From: Phycisphaeraceae bacterium
GTDB lineage: Bacteria > Planctomycetota > Phycisphaerae > Phycisphaerales > UBA1924
Assembly (NCBI GenBank): GCA_019636495.1
Contig: JAHBXL010000017.1
Coordinates: 52,583 to 116,582 of the forward strand
DNA length: 64,000 nucleotides
Direction of reading: 5' to 3'
The position numbers and the translations under genes are program-made. The first letter of the stretch is position 1. Each line of letters begins with the position of its first letter. Below, piece after piece: positions 33,639 through 44,060 of this stretch. Under the pieces are notes generated by a model, which saw only the letters and a list, made by a program, of their open reading frames with translations, had not been told where the DNA came from and ran no database searches.

Positions 33639-34991
33639 ATGCCCAAGGTCTATCCGTTTCAGGCCATCCAATATGCCCGGGCCGCCGCGGCGACAACCGA
33701 TGTCTCCGCGCTGGTCGCGCCGCCCTATGACGTGCTCGACGGCGCGGCGAAGGCCGCGTTGCTGACGCGCAGCACAAAGAACATCGTCGCGGCGGACCTG
33801 CCGCACATTCCCGCCAAGGAACTCGGCCCGCCGGAGGCCTACGCCGCGGCGGCGAAACTGTTCCGTTCGTGGCTGAGCGACGGGACGATGCACAAGGCGA
33901 CGAAGGGCGCGATGTTCGTGTATCGCGAGACGTTTCAATCATCGGGGCGGACATTCCAGCGGACCGGCATGGCCTGCACGGTGGAGACGGCGCCCTTCGG
34001 CCCGCGCACGGGCGGGGGCATCCTGCCGCACGAGGAGACGTTTTCCGGGCCGAAGGAAGACCGGCTCGCGCTGATGAAGGCGACCGGCGCGCAGTTATCG
34101 CCGATCTTCGGGCTCCACGCCGACGAGAAGGGCGGGGCGACGGCGGTGCTGCTCCGCGTGTGCGCATCGCGCGAGCCCGACATCACCGCCGACATGGGCG
34201 ACGGTGTGAAGCACGAGGTCTGGACGGTTGACGATGCGGAGACGATCGCGGCGTATCAGGCCGCGCTCTCGGGAGACGACATTTTCATCGCCGATGGTCA
34301 CCACCGGTACAACACCGCGCTGAACTACCTGCGGCACCTGGAGCAGGGTGGACCCGTGCCCGATTCGCACCCGGCTCGGCGGTGCATGATGGTGCTGGTC
34401 GGCATGAACGATCCGGGGATGGTCATCTGGCCGACGCACCGCGTGCTGGGCGGGATGAGCGGGTATTCGTGGCCGGAGTTCTACCGTGCCGCGTCGAAGG
34501 ACCTGCGCATCGAGCCCTGCGAGGGCGGCCTTGCCGAACTGGAGCGTGCGGTGCACCAGAGCGCGGTGCTCGGCGACCCGCGCGTGGGCCTGTACGACTT
34601 TGCGACCGGGGCCGCCGCGGTCGCCGCGCCGGCAAGCCCCGACCCGCTGGCAGCGCGGTTCCCGGAGAAGCCGCGGGCCTGGCGCGACCTGGACGTGGCG
34701 TTCGTGCAATACGTGATCGTCGAAGCGATCGCGCAGCCCTTGCTCAACGCCGGGCAGGCCGTGAAGTGGGCCTTCCCGCACACGGTGGCGGAGGTTGAGG
34801 AGATCGGCGCCGGGCACGAGAAGGGCAGCGGCGGGGGCAAGGGCTTTGCGCCCCAACTGGGCGTGATCCTCCGGCCGACGCCCTTGGAAGCGGTGAAGGC
34901 CGTGAGCCGCGCGGGCGAACTGATGCCGCAGAAGAGCACGTTCTTCTTTCCCAAACTCGCCACGGGGCTGTTCATGAACGACTTGACATAA
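33639..34991 (+). CDS. DUF1015 family protein
   Basis: The product has 450 residues from an ATG with GCAGGAG 9 bases upstream. Family-defining features include the opening PKVYPFQAIQY, ALVAPPYDVLD near residues 28-38, GILPHEETFSGPKEDRL around 125-142, and DGHHRYNTALNYL around 216-228. The His/Arg-rich middle motif suggests phosphate or nucleotide binding. DUF1015 (a SerK-related group, by recollection) contains a free serine kinase in archaea, so a kinase role is possible but unproven here. The gene stands alone and converges on hscB. Confidence 0.85.
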   Translation: MPKVYPFQAIQYARAAAATTDVSALVAPPYDVLDGAAKAALLTRSTKNIVAADLPHIPAKELGPPEAYAAAAKLFRSWLSDGTMHKATKGAMFVYRETFQSSGRTFQRTGMACTVETAPFGPRTGGGILPHEETFSGPKEDRLALMKATGAQLSPIFGLHADEKGGATAVLLRVCASREPDITADMGDGVKHEVWTVDDAETIAAYQAALSGDDIFIADGHHRYNTALNYLRHLEQGGPVPDSHPARRCMMVLVGMNDPGMVIWPTHRVLGGMSGYSWPEFYRAASKDLRIEPCEGGLAELERAVHQSAVLGDPRVGLYDFATGAAAVAAPASPDPLAARFPEKPRAWRDLDVAFVQYVIVEAIAQPLLNAGQAVKWAFPHTVAEVEEIGAGHEKGSGGGKGFAPQLGVILRPTPLEAVKAVSRAGELMPQKSTFFFPKLATGLFMNDLT

Positions 34992-35003
34992 CAAGATTGG
35001 AAG

Positions 35004-35543
35004 TTACATACGGTCCGCATCGCGCACCTGCTCGAGCATGCGCTCGATGTACCGCCAGGCGTTGAGTTCCCGCCGTATCGCCCGCAGCGCATCGGCCGAC
35101 GGCGGCCGGGGCAGGGCCCCGAACAGTTCCGCCGCAGCGCGGATGTGCCCGGCGCGGCGCTGTGCCGCCCAGGCCTCCAGTTCCGCCGCGACCGCTGTGT
35201 CACGCGAAGCGACTGCCGCATCGAGCCGTTCGCGGATGTCCATGATCTCGACGAGGAACCCGTCGGGCAGGGAACGGTCGGCCTCGCGTGGCGGACCTCC
35301 CAAGAGCAATAGCAGGGCATCGGCCCGCTGCTCTGGGTCGTCCAGGACCGATTTGGCGCGGTTGAGGGCCGAAGGGTCCATCGCGCTCGAACCCGAGCCG
35401 GGCCCCACATCCCCCCCACCACCACCGGGCAAGAGATCGGGGTGCGCCATGGCCGCCCGGGCGAGATACGCCCGCTGGACCTGCATCGGGTCCAGGTCGA
35501 ACCGCCGCGGAAGGCCGAGAATGGCAAACGGGTCGAACGCCAT
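35004..35543 (-). CDS. hscB: HscB-like J-domain co-chaperone
   Basis: The product has 179 residues. MAFDPFAILGLPRRFDLDP followed by RAYLARAAMAHPDL, with HPD at residues 34-36, is the HscB form of the J domain. The C-terminal part is a helical bundle (LDDPEQRADALLLLLGG, then DGFLVEIMDIRERLDAA) as in the IscU-binding domain. HscB brings the Fe-S scaffold IscU to the Hsp70 HscA. No isc genes are nearby, so the gene symbol rests on sequence pattern. A glycine run (GGGGG) follows the HPD motif. Confidence 0.78.
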   Translation of the reverse strand: MAFDPFAILGLPRRFDLDPMQVQRAYLARAAMAHPDLLPGGGGGDVGPGSGSSAMDPSALNRAKSVLDDPEQRADALLLLLGGPPREADRSLPDGFLVEIMDIRERLDAAVASRDTAVAAELEAWAAQRRAGHIRAAAELFGALPRPPSADALRAIRRELNAWRYIERMLEQVRDADRM

Positions 35544-35672
35544 GACCCGCGACTGTACCCCTACGGTTTGACGCCGGGCACGGCATCGGGGACGATGCCG
35601 CATGCCCGGCAGACCGTATCTGTGCCGACTCCGCCCACCGCACACCACCATCCGACCGCAAGGAGCCATTGC

Positions 35673-36374
35673 GTGCCCAAGCACATCGGCATCGTCGGTT
35701 GCAGCCCGGAGGGGACAGCGCTGTGCTATCGGGAAATCTTTCGGCACGCCAAGCGTCTGCTGGGCGACCGGGGGCACCCGGTGGTCTCAATCCACAACGA
35801 ACCACTGGAGCGGTACGTTGAAGCCGTGCTCAAGGATGACTGGCACACCGTGGGCGACCTTCTGACCCGCTCCGCTCGGTTCCTTGCAGCCTGCGGGGCG
35901 GAGTTCTGCATCGTTCCGGACAACCTGATGCAGCACGGTGTGCACCTGGCCGAGGGCGGTTCCCCAATCCCATGGCTGACCATGACCGACCTGGTGACGC
36001 GGGCCGTGGAGTGCGACCGGCGGCAGGTCGTGGGCCTGATCGGCACCAAGATGGTCATGTACGGATCGACCTACCAGACCGCGCTTGGCCTGAAGGGCGT
36101 GCGGGTGCTGATCCCCGAGGATACCGAGGCCGAGAGCCTGAACTCGATCATCTTTCGCGAACTGGTCTTTGGAGAGACCAGATCCGAGTCCCGCGCACAG
36201 GTCGTGGAGATCGTCCGCAGGCTGGCCGGCCGCGGGTGCGAGGCGGTGGTCCTGGGGTGCAGCGAGGCCGCGCTGGTCATTTCCGCGGAGAACTCGCCCG
36301 TGCCGGTGTACGACGCCACGGACCTTCTGGCCGAAGGGGCAGTCCGCTACGCGGCAGACCTGAAGGGCTCCTAG
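35673..36374 (+). CDS. Aspartate/glutamate racemase family protein lacking one catalytic Cys
   Basis: The product has 233 residues from a GTG at 35673 with AAGGAG upstream. The family fold is clear: the N-terminus HIGIVGCSPEGTALCYREI, the middle GLIGTKMVMYGSTYQ, and the second catalytic cysteine C196 in AVVLGCSEAALV. In typical racemases the first cysteine lies in a PCNT-like motif. Here the equivalent reads PDNLMQHG, with D83 in place of that Cys. Two-base racemisation would therefore be impaired, and the protein may instead be a lyase, a one-sided isomerase or an inactive homologue. It lies alone before the giant surface protein gene. Confidence 0.8.
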   Translation: MPKHIGIVGCSPEGTALCYREIFRHAKRLLGDRGHPVVSIHNEPLERYVEAVLKDDWHTVGDLLTRSARFLAACGAEFCIVPDNLMQHGVHLAEGGSPIPWLTMTDLVTRAVECDRRQVVGLIGTKMVMYGSTYQTALGLKGVRVLIPEDTEAESLNSIIFRELVFGETRSESRAQVVEIVRRLAGRGCEAVVLGCSEAALVISAENSPVPVYDATDLLAEGAVRYAADLKGS

Positions 36375-36600
36375 TGGCGGCGGCGAGGGCGGGAGGCGGA
36401 TTTGCGGACCTGTCGCGGCGAGGGAAGTCGCTTTCTGTTCAGGAACCGGCCTGCCCGGGTGGACGAATCGGATTCGAATCGGTTACAGTGTTGAACTGGG
36501 GGAGGACCGACAAGGGGGGCGGGAGGAACGGGAGGATGGTCCGGCCGGGGACGGCCTGACCGGAGACGAGCCCCTCCCGGCCCAACATCCCACATGCCGT

Positions 36601-36606
36601 TAGACT
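36601..36606 (+). promoter_or_regulatory. Candidate -10 element (TAGACT)
   Basis: TAGACT begins 33 bases before the ATG of the surface protein gene at 36634, the same distance as TATACT before the DUF1015 gene. The 36375-36600 leader region also has the palindrome GATTCGAATC and a TACAGT near 36484. Confidence 0.35.
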
Positions 36607-36633
36607 TGGTGCCTTGGGGAATTGGAGCCCGAC

Positions 36634-39600
36634 ATGATCAACAGGACGACCGATGGGTTCATGGGCAAACTGTTTGGCCGCAAGCCCTTGAACACGCCCG
36701 CGGCGCTGGCCAGGAAGGCTGGACGCGCTGCGCGGGCTGCGACCCTTGACCGGCGCATCGCGCTGGAAGCGCTGGAGGGGCGCGTGCTGCTCGGCGTGGA
36801 CCAGCCGGGCTTCCCGATGCCGTGGGTTCCCGGCACGGGGCAGTTGATCAACCTGACCGTCGCCGCGGCGGATGACCCGACCAACGGTCGCGGCTCGGCG
36901 GTCGGCGAAATCTCGTCGGCGAGCGACGACGACATGTTCCGGTTCGTGATGCCCGGCGCTCCGGGCACGCGCGACTTCGTCTCGGTGCTGGCGAACACCA
37001 TCCCCACGTCCTCGACGCTGGATTCGTACATCCAGATCTACAACAACAGCGGCGAACTGATCGTCACGGGCGCGAACAACGGCGTGCTGTCTTCGACCGC
37101 GCCGGGCGTGGCGACCGACGGCTGGGCGGGCTTTGTGGGCGAAGGGGGCATGACGTACTACATCCGCGTGCGTTCGCAGCAGGGCGCCATCGCGCCGGGC
37201 CGCACGGCGACGGGCACGTACACACTCCAGATCGACGCCGCGACCATTGCGCTCCCGCTGGACACGATGTTCAACCCCGCTCCCGACAAGGGCGCGGACA
37301 CATTCGGCCAGGGCTCGGTGCTCGGCGAGTTGACGGCGCGTCAGGAAGACATTGTCTATCGGGTCACGACGGGCGTGGGAGCGGAGTGGAACTCGCTTGC
37401 GATCGGCAACGGCGTCGCGCTGGACTTCGCGGAACTGGACGTGCATCTCTCGGTGTTCGACTCGGGCAACATGCTCGGGCAGGTCGTGCAACTGCGGGCC
37501 GACCGGCAGGGCGGTCGGCTCACCAACGCGTACTTCGCGTTCGCCTCGGCCGAGGATTCGACGTTCTACTTCCGCGTGCGGTCCGACGAGTTGGCGGTCA
37601 ACCGCCCGTCGGTGGGCCAGTTCATTCTCGCGGTGGACATGGCCGCGCTCGACCTGCCGGTTGACCCGGTCACGTACCTCGCCGCGCCGAACCGGCAGGA
37701 CAACATCTTCGGGCCATCGGCGGGCGGAGAAGATGCGCCGGGCGGGACCGGCGCGAAGTTGTACCAGTTCCAGGCGCAGGGCTCGGGTCTCACGATCATC
37801 ACGGTCAACGGACAGATGTCGGGCCTGGTGCCCGCGCTGCCCGATCCCGCGATTCACCTGTACAACAGCCTCGGCGTCGAAATCGCCTTCAACGACGACT
37901 TCAACGGGCTGAACCCGCAGTTGGAAGTTTCGCTCACAGGCGGCGAGCGGTACTTCCTCGTGGTCGAGGGCTTCGACCGCGCGGTCAATGGCGCGGTGAA
38001 CATCTTCATCGAGTCGAACCACACGTTTGGTCCGACGTTGCCCATCGATGACCACATCAATTCGACTCCGTTCACCAAGGATCACTTCCAGAACGCGACG
38101 CCGCTGATCTGGGGCCCGCCCACGCTGCTGACTTCGGGCGAGGGCTTCCCGGTTCCAAACCCCGTCATCGATCGGAGTTGGTTCCAGACCGCGGTCGGCC
38201 GCGGGCGCATCTACGGCAACGGCGACACGGACCTGTTCCAGTTTGTCCCGCCGGTGGACATGCTCGGGGAGTACGCGGGCGACGATGGGAACCAGGGCCG
38301 CGCGCTGTACGTGGGCGGAAACTTCCAGACCGCGGGCGCGATCACCTCGGAGAACGTGGCGATCTGGGACGCGGGCGAGTGGTTCTTCGGCGGCCCCTCG
38401 ACGGAGGCCAACGGCGCGATCGACGGGCACATCTACGCGATGACGACGTGGACGGTCGCGCCCTTCGGCACCGTGCTGGTCGCCGGCGGCGATTTCCAGA
38501 CCGTCAACGGCGAGCCGAACACCAACATCGCCTTCCGCGTGTTCAACGGCCAGCGGTGGATCTGGAGCCCGAGGCTCGATCCGACCGATCCGTTCATGCC
38601 GCCGATCTTCACGGACGGACCGGTGTTCGCCCTCACGACCTTTGACGCCGTGCCCGGCATCGGCGGCGCCGAACTGATCATCGGCGGGCAGTTCACCGAC
38701 CTGAGCGGCCTCGCGGCCGGGAGCATTGCGGCGGTCGGCTTTGAGCCGGGATTGGGCATGTACGGCGACGTGCTGGGCGGCGGCGTGACCGGCGGCAACG
38801 CGACGGTGCGGGCGCTGGTCGTGCACGACCCCGCGCAGGAGCCTGATCCGGACGGCCCGGGCCCGATGATGCAGCCGCAGGACAAGCCCGCGGGTCTGTA
38901 CGTCGGCGGCGAGTTCACGAACGCGGGCGGGCAGATCAACCTGAACAACATCGCGCGGTTCGGTCGCGCCGATACCAATCCCAACACGATGAACACGTGG
39001 GAGCCGCTGGGCGAGACGGTCGCCAACGGCGGCACGCGCGGCGTGAACGGGCCGGTGCTCGCGCTGGCTTCGTTCCCGCTCACGTTTGTCGACAGCATGG
39101 GCGCCGACCAGGAAGAGAACGTGCTTGTCGTTGGCGGGTCGTTCGCCAATCGCGGCGGCAATCTCGCGTTCTGGACATCGTCGCTGCTCGATGAGGGCGT
39201 GGGCAACAGGTGGCAGAACCTGGGCTCGCCCGGCGCGGTGCGGGCGCTCAAGATCTGGTTCCCGCCCGATGCGAACCTTGAGACGGGCGATGTCCCGCTG
39301 CTCATCACCGCGGGCAACAACGCGGGCGGCAACGGCACCGGCCTGATCCGCTTCTGGGATGGCGGCGGGTTCGGCGTGCTGGGCACCAGCACGACCGGCA
39401 CGTTCCGCGCGCTGGAGGCGTTCGAGGATGCCGAACCGGCATTCACATCCGAGTTTGAAGTGCTCTATGTCGGCGGCGACTTCACGGAAATCAACGGCGA
39501 TATGACGGTCGTCCGGGCCGCGAAGTTTGATCTTGGCCCCTTGGGCTTCCAGTGGTTCGGTCTTGGAACCGGCGTCGCCGGTGAGTCTCCAGCGCCGCCC

Positions 39601-42600
39601 GCGGGACTGGGCTTCCCGACGGTGTTCGCCATGGCGGCGCACAACGACCACATCGCGGGCGTGTGGGACCGCAACGAGCGCAAGAGTTCACGCGTGTCGA
39701 TCACGCTCTCGCCGACGGCGGATGCGGCGTTCAACTCCTTCATCCGCGTGTACGACTCGAACCTCGTGCTGATCCACGAGAACGAGACGATCTCGCCGAT
39801 CTTCCCCGATCCTTCGGGCGCGATCGATGGAACGCGTCCGGAACTGGCCGGCCCGGGGACAGACGCGCTCCCGGCGGGAGCGGCGGGCTTCCAGGTGTGG
39901 GGCGGCGAGGTGTACTACATCGAGGTGAGCGCATCCGGGGGCACGGGCACCGGGCGATACACGCTGACTGTGAGCGTGGACGCCCTGCCGCCACCGCTCG
40001 ATCCGGACAACGACGTGGGCGTGTACATCGACACGCTGGGCGTGGTCCGCGAGTTGCCGGGCGAGGGGCAGTTCGCCATCGCGCCGGAGATCTCGCTGGC
40101 CGCCGCCACCGGCGACGGGCGCAACTTCCTCAACCCGCAGGGCAACCCGCCGTCGTCGTACTACTCGCGCGTGTTCGACCCGACGCCGGCCGGCATCCTG
40201 GTGCAGCACAATCGAGACCTGTCGGCGATCGAGAACGTCAACGACACCGACCTGTACAAGTTCCGCGCGCCATCCACCGGCACGGTCGAGATCCGCATCT
40301 CGACGCTCGGCATCACCAGCCAGTTCCAGGAGCAGCGGCTCAACCTGCTGACCAACGAACTCGAGATCGTCCTGAAAGAGAAGACGTTCGACAGCCCGCT
40401 CGATGCGGCGATCCGCATCTTCAACAACGACTTCGAGGAGATCTTCTCGCCCGATCCGACGCATCCGTTCTATCACCCCGGCGCGGATGATGCGTACGAG
40501 GTTGCGGGACGCTTCGACGTCACCTTCGTGGGCTCGTTCGGCGGGCGGACGTTCACCCACCGCGATCCGCGCATCGTCATGGACGTGGTGGCGGGCGAGT
40601 CGTACTTCATCCAGGTCGAGAGCGCGTTCCGCGGCGTGGCCGCGAACCCGGACCCGTCCATCGCCGCGAAGGTCGACTGGCGTCACGCGACGGGCGCGTA
40701 CGAACTGCTCATCAACGCGTCGCCGACGTTCAACGGCATCGACGATCACGGCGGGACGGTTGCGCTGGCATCGCCGATCCCGGTCGATCCGCGGACGGGC
40801 CGCGGCGAGATTTCGGGCGTGATCCAGGACGTGGTGTCGGGCGTGTTCCAGAACCCCAACGACATCGACCTGTTCTCGTACATCGCGACGACGCGCGGGC
40901 AGGTGCAGGTCCGCGTCACGCCGGTCGCTTCACTGCTCGAAGCGGCCACGGTGATCTTCGACAACGACGGGAACATCGTCAACAGCAACCTGACCCCCGC
41001 GCCCGGGGCGCCGGTGACGCTCACGTTCTTCGCGTCGCAGGGCGAGCGGTTCACGATCCTCGTGGACGGCGCGAACGGCTCGCAGGGCAACTACATCGTC
41101 GAGATCATCTCCCCGGGCATCGAGGACGACCACGCCGACGACGGCGACTGGACGCTGGCGACCGAACTCTTCCTCCAGCCGTTCTTCGGCACGGCCTCGG
41201 CCGATGGGGTGATCGAGAACCCCAACGACACGGACGTGTTCTTCTACGACGCCCTCAACTTTGAAACGGGCGTGGTGACGGTCACATCGCGCTCCGGCTC
41301 GCTCGATCCGTTCGTCCGGGTGTACGAGCAGAACCTCGACGGCCGCTGGAGCCCGTTCAACCCGACGATGAGCGGGTTCGAGGTCTTCCTGCAGGTCGCC
41401 TACGACGACAATGGCGGCGGCGGGGTGGACTCTCGCGTTCCGTTCTCCATGACCGCGGGCAAGCGGTACTGGTTCGTCGTCTCGGGCGCGGACCGCGACG
41501 TGCACTTCGGCGACTACACCCTCACCGTGCAGGTGGGCGCGACCGACGACCACCCGAACGTGACAGACTTCCCGCTGGGCACGCAGATCAACCTCTCCTT
41601 CGACCCGCTCACGCAGGTCGGCATGGGGTCGATCAACGGCCGCATCGAGCAGAACCTCGACAGCGACATGTTCCGCTTCATCGCCCCGGCGACCGGCACA
41701 GCGCAGGTCACCATCACGACGCCCGACAGCGGGCTTGCGCCGCGGGTCGAGATCCGCAGCGCGGCCAACACCGTGATCGTGGTCGCGACCAACGGTGTCA
41801 ACGGCACGGTGATGGTCAACATCCCCACGGTGCTGACCAACCAGCAGTACTACATCGTCGTGACGCCGGGCACGACCGGCATGGGCCAGCCCGACGATAC
41901 GGGGACGTACACGGTGTCGGTGCTCACCGAACCCGTGGACGACCACCCCAACGCGGGCGAGTTCGGCTCGATCGTGGACCCGCGGGACGTGATCACGCTG
42001 TCGAACTCGACGGGCGTGGGACAGAACTCGGGCGTGATCGTCCCGGCGACGGACACGGACCTGTTCCGCTTTGCGGTTCTTGCACCGGGCAACACCACCA
42101 TCCGCATCACCACGCCGGGCAGCACGCTGAACCCGTCGGTGCAGATCTTCAACGCCGGGTTCGCCCTGATCGCCAGCAACGATGGCAACGGCGACTCGGT
42201 GCAGGTGAACATCACCGCGGGCCCGGCCGGCAGCGTGTACTACGTGCTCGTCCTTCCGCACCCGACGGCGACCGGCACCACTGCGGTGGGCACCTACACC
42301 GTCACCGTCACCGGGCAACTGCCCGGCGGCGGCGGCCCCGGCCCCACGCCCGATGACCACGCCAACGCGGGAGAGTTCAACGACGCGACGATCATCCCCG
42401 TCAACGCGGCGACCGGCAACGGCCAGGCGACCGGGGTCATCAACTTCATCGGCGACACCGACCTGTTCCGCTTCACGACCCTCGGCGCCGGACGCGTGTG
42501 GGTGCAGATCAACGTTCCGGAGGGCGGCCTGATCGATGGGCGCGTCCGCATCTTCAACGCCGCGCAGAACCAACTCGTGCAGGATTCGGCGGGCATTCCC

Positions 42601-44037
42601 GGCGCGACCGCGGCGGTCTCCTTCAACGCGACCGCGGGCACGCTCTACTACATTCTGGTCGAGCCGATCGGCTCGGCAACCGGTTCGTACTCGGTCCGGC
42701 TGGCGAGCCAGCCGCTGACGCACTTCCTGTACTTCCCCGAGGGCTTCTCGGGGCCGGGCGTCGATGAGTTCATCCCGATCGTCAACCCCAACCCGTTCAC
42801 GGTCACGTTCTCGGTGTTCGCGCACTACGAAACCGGCGCACTGCAGGCCACGCCGATCTTCTCCGGCTCGATCCCGGCGAACAGCCGCGGCGGCATCACG
42901 GTGTTCAGCAAGTCGAATCCGGGCGCATCGCTGGTCCGGCTGAACACCCCGTACGGGCTGGAGATCCGCTCCAGCGCGCAACTGGGCGCGACGCTGAGCC
43001 GCTACGACTTCGACGTGTCGGTGGGCGAGTCGTTCACCAACCAGGTCAGCACGACGTGGACGTTCGCGCAGTTCCACAAGGACCCGTCGATCTACCGCGA
43101 CTTCCTGGTCTTCCTGAACCCCAACAACAGCGTGGCCTCGGCGACGGTTGAGTTGTTCTACGAGGACGGGACGCAGATCTCGTTCGTGCAGATGATCGGG
43201 GCCAACCGCCGCGCAGGCGTGAACATCAACGCCGACGGGCGCATCTCCAAGCAGGGCAACTTCGGCGTTCGGATTACGTCGAACCTGCCGGTGGTCGCCG
43301 CGCAGAGTTCGTACAACATTGTGAACGGCGGCGGCGACGGCCTCCTGGGCGACTCCAACGGCGGCGGGACGCGCGGCGTTCTGCCGGACGTGCGGCGTGG
43401 TTCGGGCACGGCCATGAACCTGTCGATCCTGAATACGCAGACCACCACGACCTCCGTCACCGTCACCGCGTCGTACGCGCGGCTGGACCTGCCGGACCTG
43501 GTCCGCGTCTACAACATCCCCGCGGGCACCGTGCTGAATCTGACCGGCGCGCAGTTCGGGCTGCTCAACGGCCAGCAGGCGGGCATCCGCTACACCTCGA
43601 CCGCGCCGGTCACGATGAACGTGATCCAGTACCGCAACGGCGACGGCAACGCCACGAACACGGCGACCCACGCCGCGCTGGAGTACGTCGTCGGCGATGC
43701 CTGGGTGAACCCGGCGCAGGCGGGCATCAACTACCTCGAGACCCTCGGCCTCTACAACCCGGCCGGCACCACGGTGCAGGTGACGGTGCGCATCCTGTTC
43801 TTCGACGGCGCGACCTCCACCTCGACATTCAACGTCGGCCCCGACGACTTCGCATTCGTCGCGATCGACCAGTTGCCGGCGGTGCTGAGCCGGCCGGGCC
43901 CCGCGGCGTTCTCGCTGGTCGTCTCGTCAAACGTTCCGTTCGTGGCGACCTTCACCCACTACGACCTGAACTTCAACGGCGGCTGGGGCACCATCGCGGC
44001 GCCCATCGGCCTGCTCACCTCGCTCGCTTCGATCTGA
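36634..44037 (+). CDS. Giant extracellular protein with PPC-like repeats and a beta-propeller-like centre
   Basis: The product has 2467 residues from the ATG at 36634, with GGAG upstream. The N-terminus is basic, with LEALEGRVLL at 44-53, resembling the LEPR-XLL motif of planctomycete surface proteins. Most of the protein is repeats of about 120-140 residues. Each begins DDH-x-N and contains a D-T/S-D-x-F-x-F step, an IFN-like strand and YYI-V-x-G-x-Y-T-V, as in bacterial pre-peptidase C-terminal (PPC) domains. Repeats cover about 60-470 and 1010-2030. Residues 540-1000 have YVGGNF/LVAGGDF-type strands, as in cell-surface propellers. The last 430 residues form about three further beta modules (NPNPFTVTFSVFAHYETG, VFLNPNNSVASATVELF). 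No catalytic motif or sorting signal is seen. Confidence 0.85.
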   Translation: MINRTTDGFMGKLFGRKPLNTPAALARKAGRAARAATLDRRIALEALEGRVLLGVDQPGFPMPWVPGTGQLINLTVAAADDPTNGRGSAVGEISSASDDDMFRFVMPGAPGTRDFVSVLANTIPTSSTLDSYIQIYNNSGELIVTGANNGVLSSTAPGVATDGWAGFVGEGGMTYYIRVRSQQGAIAPGRTATGTYTLQIDAATIALPLDTMFNPAPDKGADTFGQGSVLGELTARQEDIVYRVTTGVGAEWNSLAIGNGVALDFAELDVHLSVFDSGNMLGQVVQLRADRQGGRLTNAYFAFASAEDSTFYFRVRSDELAVNRPSVGQFILAVDMAALDLPVDPVTYLAAPNRQDNIFGPSAGGEDAPGGTGAKLYQFQAQGSGLTIITVNGQMSGLVPALPDPAIHLYNSLGVEIAFNDDFNGLNPQLEVSLTGGERYFLVVEGFDRAVNGAVNIFIESNHTFGPTLPIDDHINSTPFTKDHFQNATPLIWGPPTLLTSGEGFPVPNPVIDRSWFQTAVGRGRIYGNGDTDLFQFVPPVDMLGEYAGDDGNQGRALYVGGNFQTAGAITSENVAIWDAGEWFFGGPSTEANGAIDGHIYAMTTWTVAPFGTVLVAGGDFQTVNGEPNTNIAFRVFNGQRWIWSPRLDPTDPFMPPIFTDGPVFALTTFDAVPGIGGAELIIGGQFTDLSGLAAGSIAAVGFEPGLGMYGDVLGGGVTGGNATVRALVVHDPAQEPDPDGPGPMMQPQDKPAGLYVGGEFTNAGGQINLNNIARFGRADTNPNTMNTWEPLGETVANGGTRGVNGPVLALASFPLTFVDSMGADQEENVLVVGGSFANRGGNLAFWTSSLLDEGVGNRWQNLGSPGAVRALKIWFPPDANLETGDVPLLITAGNNAGGNGTGLIRFWDGGGFGVLGTSTTGTFRALEAFEDAEPAFTSEFEVLYVGGDFTEINGDMTVVRAAKFDLGPLGFQWFGLGTGVAGESPAPPAGLGFPTVFAMAAHNDHIAGVWDRNERKSSRVSITLSPTADAAFNSFIRVYDSNLVLIHENETISPIFPDPSGAIDGTRPELAGPGTDALPAGAAGFQVWGGEVYYIEVSASGGTGTGRYTLTVSVDALPPPLDPDNDVGVYIDTLGVVRELPGEGQFAIAPEISLAAATGDGRNFLNPQGNPPSSYYSRVFDPTPAGILVQHNRDLSAIENVNDTDLYKFRAPSTGTVEIRISTLGITSQFQEQRLNLLTNELEIVLKEKTFDSPLDAAIRIFNNDFEEIFSPDPTHPFYHPGADDAYEVAGRFDVTFVGSFGGRTFTHRDPRIVMDVVAGESYFIQVESAFRGVAANPDPSIAAKVDWRHATGAYELLINASPTFNGIDDHGGTVALASPIPVDPRTGRGEISGVIQDVVSGVFQNPNDIDLFSYIATTRGQVQVRVTPVASLLEAATVIFDNDGNIVNSNLTPAPGAPVTLTFFASQGERFTILVDGANGSQGNYIVEIISPGIEDDHADDGDWTLATELFLQPFFGTASADGVIENPNDTDVFFYDALNFETGVVTVTSRSGSLDPFVRVYEQNLDGRWSPFNPTMSGFEVFLQVAYDDNGGGGVDSRVPFSMTAGKRYWFVVSGADRDVHFGDYTLTVQVGATDDHPNVTDFPLGTQINLSFDPLTQVGMGSINGRIEQNLDSDMFRFIAPATGTAQVTITTPDSGLAPRVEIRSAANTVIVVATNGVNGTVMVNIPTVLTNQQYYIVVTPGTTGMGQPDDTGTYTVSVLTEPVDDHPNAGEFGSIVDPRDVITLSNSTGVGQNSGVIVPATDTDLFRFAVLAPGNTTIRITTPGSTLNPSVQIFNAGFALIASNDGNGDSVQVNITAGPAGSVYYVLVLPHPTATGTTAVGTYTVTVTGQLPGGGGPGPTPDDHANAGEFNDATIIPVNAATGNGQATGVINFIGDTDLFRFTTLGAGRVWVQINVPEGGLIDGRVRIFNAAQNQLVQDSAGIPGATAAVSFNATAGTLYYILVEPIGSATGSYSVRLASQPLTHFLYFPEGFSGPGVDEFIPIVNPNPFTVTFSVFAHYETGALQATPIFSGSIPANSRGGITVFSKSNPGASLVRLNTPYGLEIRSSAQLGATLSRYDFDVSVGESFTNQVSTTWTFAQFHKDPSIYRDFLVFLNPNNSVASATVELFYEDGTQISFVQMIGANRRAGVNINADGRISKQGNFGVRITSNLPVVAAQSSYNIVNGGGDGLLGDSNGGGTRGVLPDVRRGSGTAMNLSILNTQTTTTSVTVTASYARLDLPDLVRVYNIPAGTVLNLTGAQFGLLNGQQAGIRYTSTAPVTMNVIQYRNGDGNATNTATHAALEYVVGDAWVNPAQAGINYLETLGLYNPAGTTVQVTVRILFFDGATSTSTFNVGPDDFAFVAIDQLPAVLSRPGPAAFSLVVSSNVPFVATFTHYDLNFNGGWGTIAAPIGLLTSLASI

Positions 44038-44060
44038 CCGACGCCAAGCCAATCAACCAA

